Below, one piece after another: positions 62,837-64,000 of a stretch of 64,000 nucleotides of DNA. This DNA comes from CAIWTU01 sp963815135 (GTDB taxonomy: Bacteria > Desulfobacterota > Desulfuromonadia > Geobacterales > Geobacteraceae). Position 1 is the first letter of the stretch. Each line of letters starts with the position of its first letter. Location of the stretch: positions 124,001-188,000 of the forward strand of contig CAWFFO010000001.1 in the NCBI GenBank assembly GCA_963815135.1, read 5' to 3'. A program made the position numbers and the translations under genes. The notes beneath the pieces are model-generated. The model was not told where the DNA came from, searched no databases, and saw only the letters and a list, made by a program, of their open reading frames with translations.

Positions 62837-64000
62837 TCATGCCGTGGAGGAACGCGAAATGTAGTGCAGATACGGGGCCAGGGATTCGTTTCGTTGCATG
62901 GTCGTGCCGTCATAAATGAGGGAAACGATCGGGATACCGATATCTTTTTCAATGGTTTTGAACAGCGCTTCGCTGACCAGGGCGGGACAGCAGAACAGGG
63001 GATTGACATGGATAAAGAGGGCTATATGTGAATAATGGCGGAGCAGGCTGAAGATTTTCAGGATGTTCTGGGCGGTTTCACCCCCGTGGCTCAGCGAGAC
63101 GTGGTATTTTTCCAGCTGGTTAATAATCGTGTCGTCAAACGTAGGGAAGTCCTCCTGCAGAATATCGCGGGCAACCTGGTAAAAACGCCGTTCTGCTGTT
63201 TCCAGCACCTCCGCAAGGATTTTGTTGCCCAGTAACGAAAGATACCGTCCGTCTTTCCGGAGATAGCGAATATCCCTGTCCAGGATCAGACGCACGACAT
63301 AGGTGAAGGGAACGGTAACGACTTCCGCGCCGAATTTTTCAAGATCAGTGATTAACCCCTGGTTGAACGCTTCATTGTCCCTGACATACAGGTCACCGAT
63401 GATAGCCACTTTGGGCCGGGCTCCAGGTCTGTGCGTCAGCGGAATCCGGGAAAAGCCGGCCACGATTTCCCTGAATACGGCCTCTTTTGGCTCGCCGGCG
63501 GTGATGCACCGGTAAAGTCGGAGACGGGCTTCTTCGATGACCCGGTCGGTCTGGCCCAGGCTCCTTTCGTATGGACGCAGCCTGCACCCGATTTTTCTCA
63601 ACAGCCCACCCAGCAGATAGCTGCAATAGATGTCATGGATTAGTTCGAGCGGCAGGCCCTTCATCTCGAATTCACTGGCAAAAACCTCGACTTTTTCGAA
63701 ACCGTCGCCCCTCTGCTCCAGAAGTTTCCCGGCCATCAGGGGGTACTGGGGAAGATTGCAGGCGGTCCGGACCATTGCATTCAGATAGAGGGCGGTGTTT
63801 TCCGGTTTCAGCCGGTGCTTGAGGATGGTTTCGACTGTCCCCTGGACTATGCAGCTGAGGGGCAGGCATTGGCCGTCATTGATCCGCAGGCTCGAAGCGA
63901 CCGTCTGTGGTGTTTCTTCGATCAGGCGTGCCCGGTAACCGCCATGTTCAAATGCGGCACAGATAAAGCTGCAGCTCAGCTGATCATAATTCGGCACCAA
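62837..64000 (-). CDS. 2-hydroxyacyl-CoA dehydratase-type protein, 3' part of gene
   Basis: The gene runs off the right edge of the window, so its N-terminus is missing. The 387 visible residues match the D-component-like domain of 2-hydroxyglutaryl-CoA dehydratase/BcrB-type and the related activase fusion proteins (COG3580/3581): CLPLSCIVQGTVETILKH, GEPKEAVF, PKVAIIGDLYVRDNEAFNQ and NPLFCCPALVSEAL with Cys residues for a 4Fe-4S cluster. These proteins couple ATP to low-potential electron transfer. Its partner genes are outside the window, so the substrate is unknown. Confidence 0.75.
   Translation of the reverse strand: MVPNYDQLSCSFICAAFEHGGYRARLIEETPQTVASSLRINDGQCLPLSCIVQGTVETILKHRLKPENTALYLNAMVRTACNLPQYPLMAGKLLEQRGDGFEKVEVFASEFEMKGLPLELIHDIYCSYLLGGLLRKIGCRLRPYERSLGQTDRVIEEARLRLYRCITAGEPKEAVFREIVAGFSRIPLTHRPGARPKVAIIGDLYVRDNEAFNQGLITDLEKFGAEVVTVPFTYVVRLILDRDIRYLRKDGRYLSLLGNKILAEVLETAERRFYQVARDILQEDFPTFDDTIINQLEKYHVSLSHGGETAQNILKIFSLLRHYSHIALFIHVNPLFCCPALVSEALFKTIEKDIGIPIVSLIYDGTTMQRNESLAPYLHYISRSSTA

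Overview
The window looks like a chromosomal segment of a Geobacter-type bacterium (Desulfuromonadia/Geobacteraceae). The signs are an ext-type outer-membrane electron-transfer cluster with multiheme c-type cytochromes, a class II superoxide reductase, many PAS/hybrid histidine kinases, CheV, PilZ and GGDEF-EAL proteins, a recCBD operon, and mid-GC coding sequence with AT-rich gaps. This placement is inferred from gene content, not from any search.

Layout. 0.1-1.5 kb: a small unrecognised gene and an N-terminally shortened alpha/beta hydrolase. 1.6-13 kb: a LysR regulator divergent from an extH/extI-like cluster (rhodanese lipoprotein, porin, small secreted protein, Tat-exported C_GCAxxG-type monoheme protein), a terminator, then two large multiheme cytochromes, a Rieske protein, a cytochrome b in two parts, a tetraheme cytochrome, a small secreted protein and a PDZ protein. 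The extHIJ genes match the locus that in G. sulfurreducens is linked to selenite and tellurite reduction; the later genes look like a menaquinol:cytochrome c oxidoreductase feeding it. 13-15.1 kb: cystathionine beta-synthase plus a cystathionine gamma-lyase/synthase. 15.5-20.1 kb: a candidate small RNA, then a kinase/response-regulator/hybrid-kinase operon. 20-26 kb: TAXI-type binding protein, two S1-domain proteins, superoxide reductase, YchF. 26-31 kb: carotenoid oxygenase, RES-Xre toxin-antitoxin pair, CAP-domain protein, DksA-like protein. 31.5-41 kb: recC-recB-recD, HU and a small TTG-start gene. 41-47 kb: PilZ, DUF4124 protein, tRNA-Cys, a structured gap, a phosphoesterase, an orphan amino-acid binding protein. 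47-57 kb: one GGDEF-EAL response regulator and three large hybrid kinases, all on the minus strand. 57-64 kb: a nuclease/XPD-like helicase with broken frame, CheV, CinA-like protein, a DnaA-box-bearing gap, an unknown gene, and the 3' part of a 2-hydroxyacyl-CoA dehydratase-type gene running off the end.

Two patches (about 7.95-10.85 kb and 57.95-58.55 kb) hold dense frameshifts although the protein sequence between them is well kept and nonsense substitutions are not evident. The rest of the window, including open reading frames of over 3 kb, is clean. Local sequence error is the simplest reading; recent decay of the cytochrome module is the alternative. The strongest leads for something undescribed are a compact multi-hairpin element at about 43.02-43.2 kb, a promoter-to-terminator small RNA candidate at 15.5 kb, a DnaA-box cluster at 61.86-62.07 kb, and three 9-base G/C tracts inside coding regions, one of them in a GGDEF motif.
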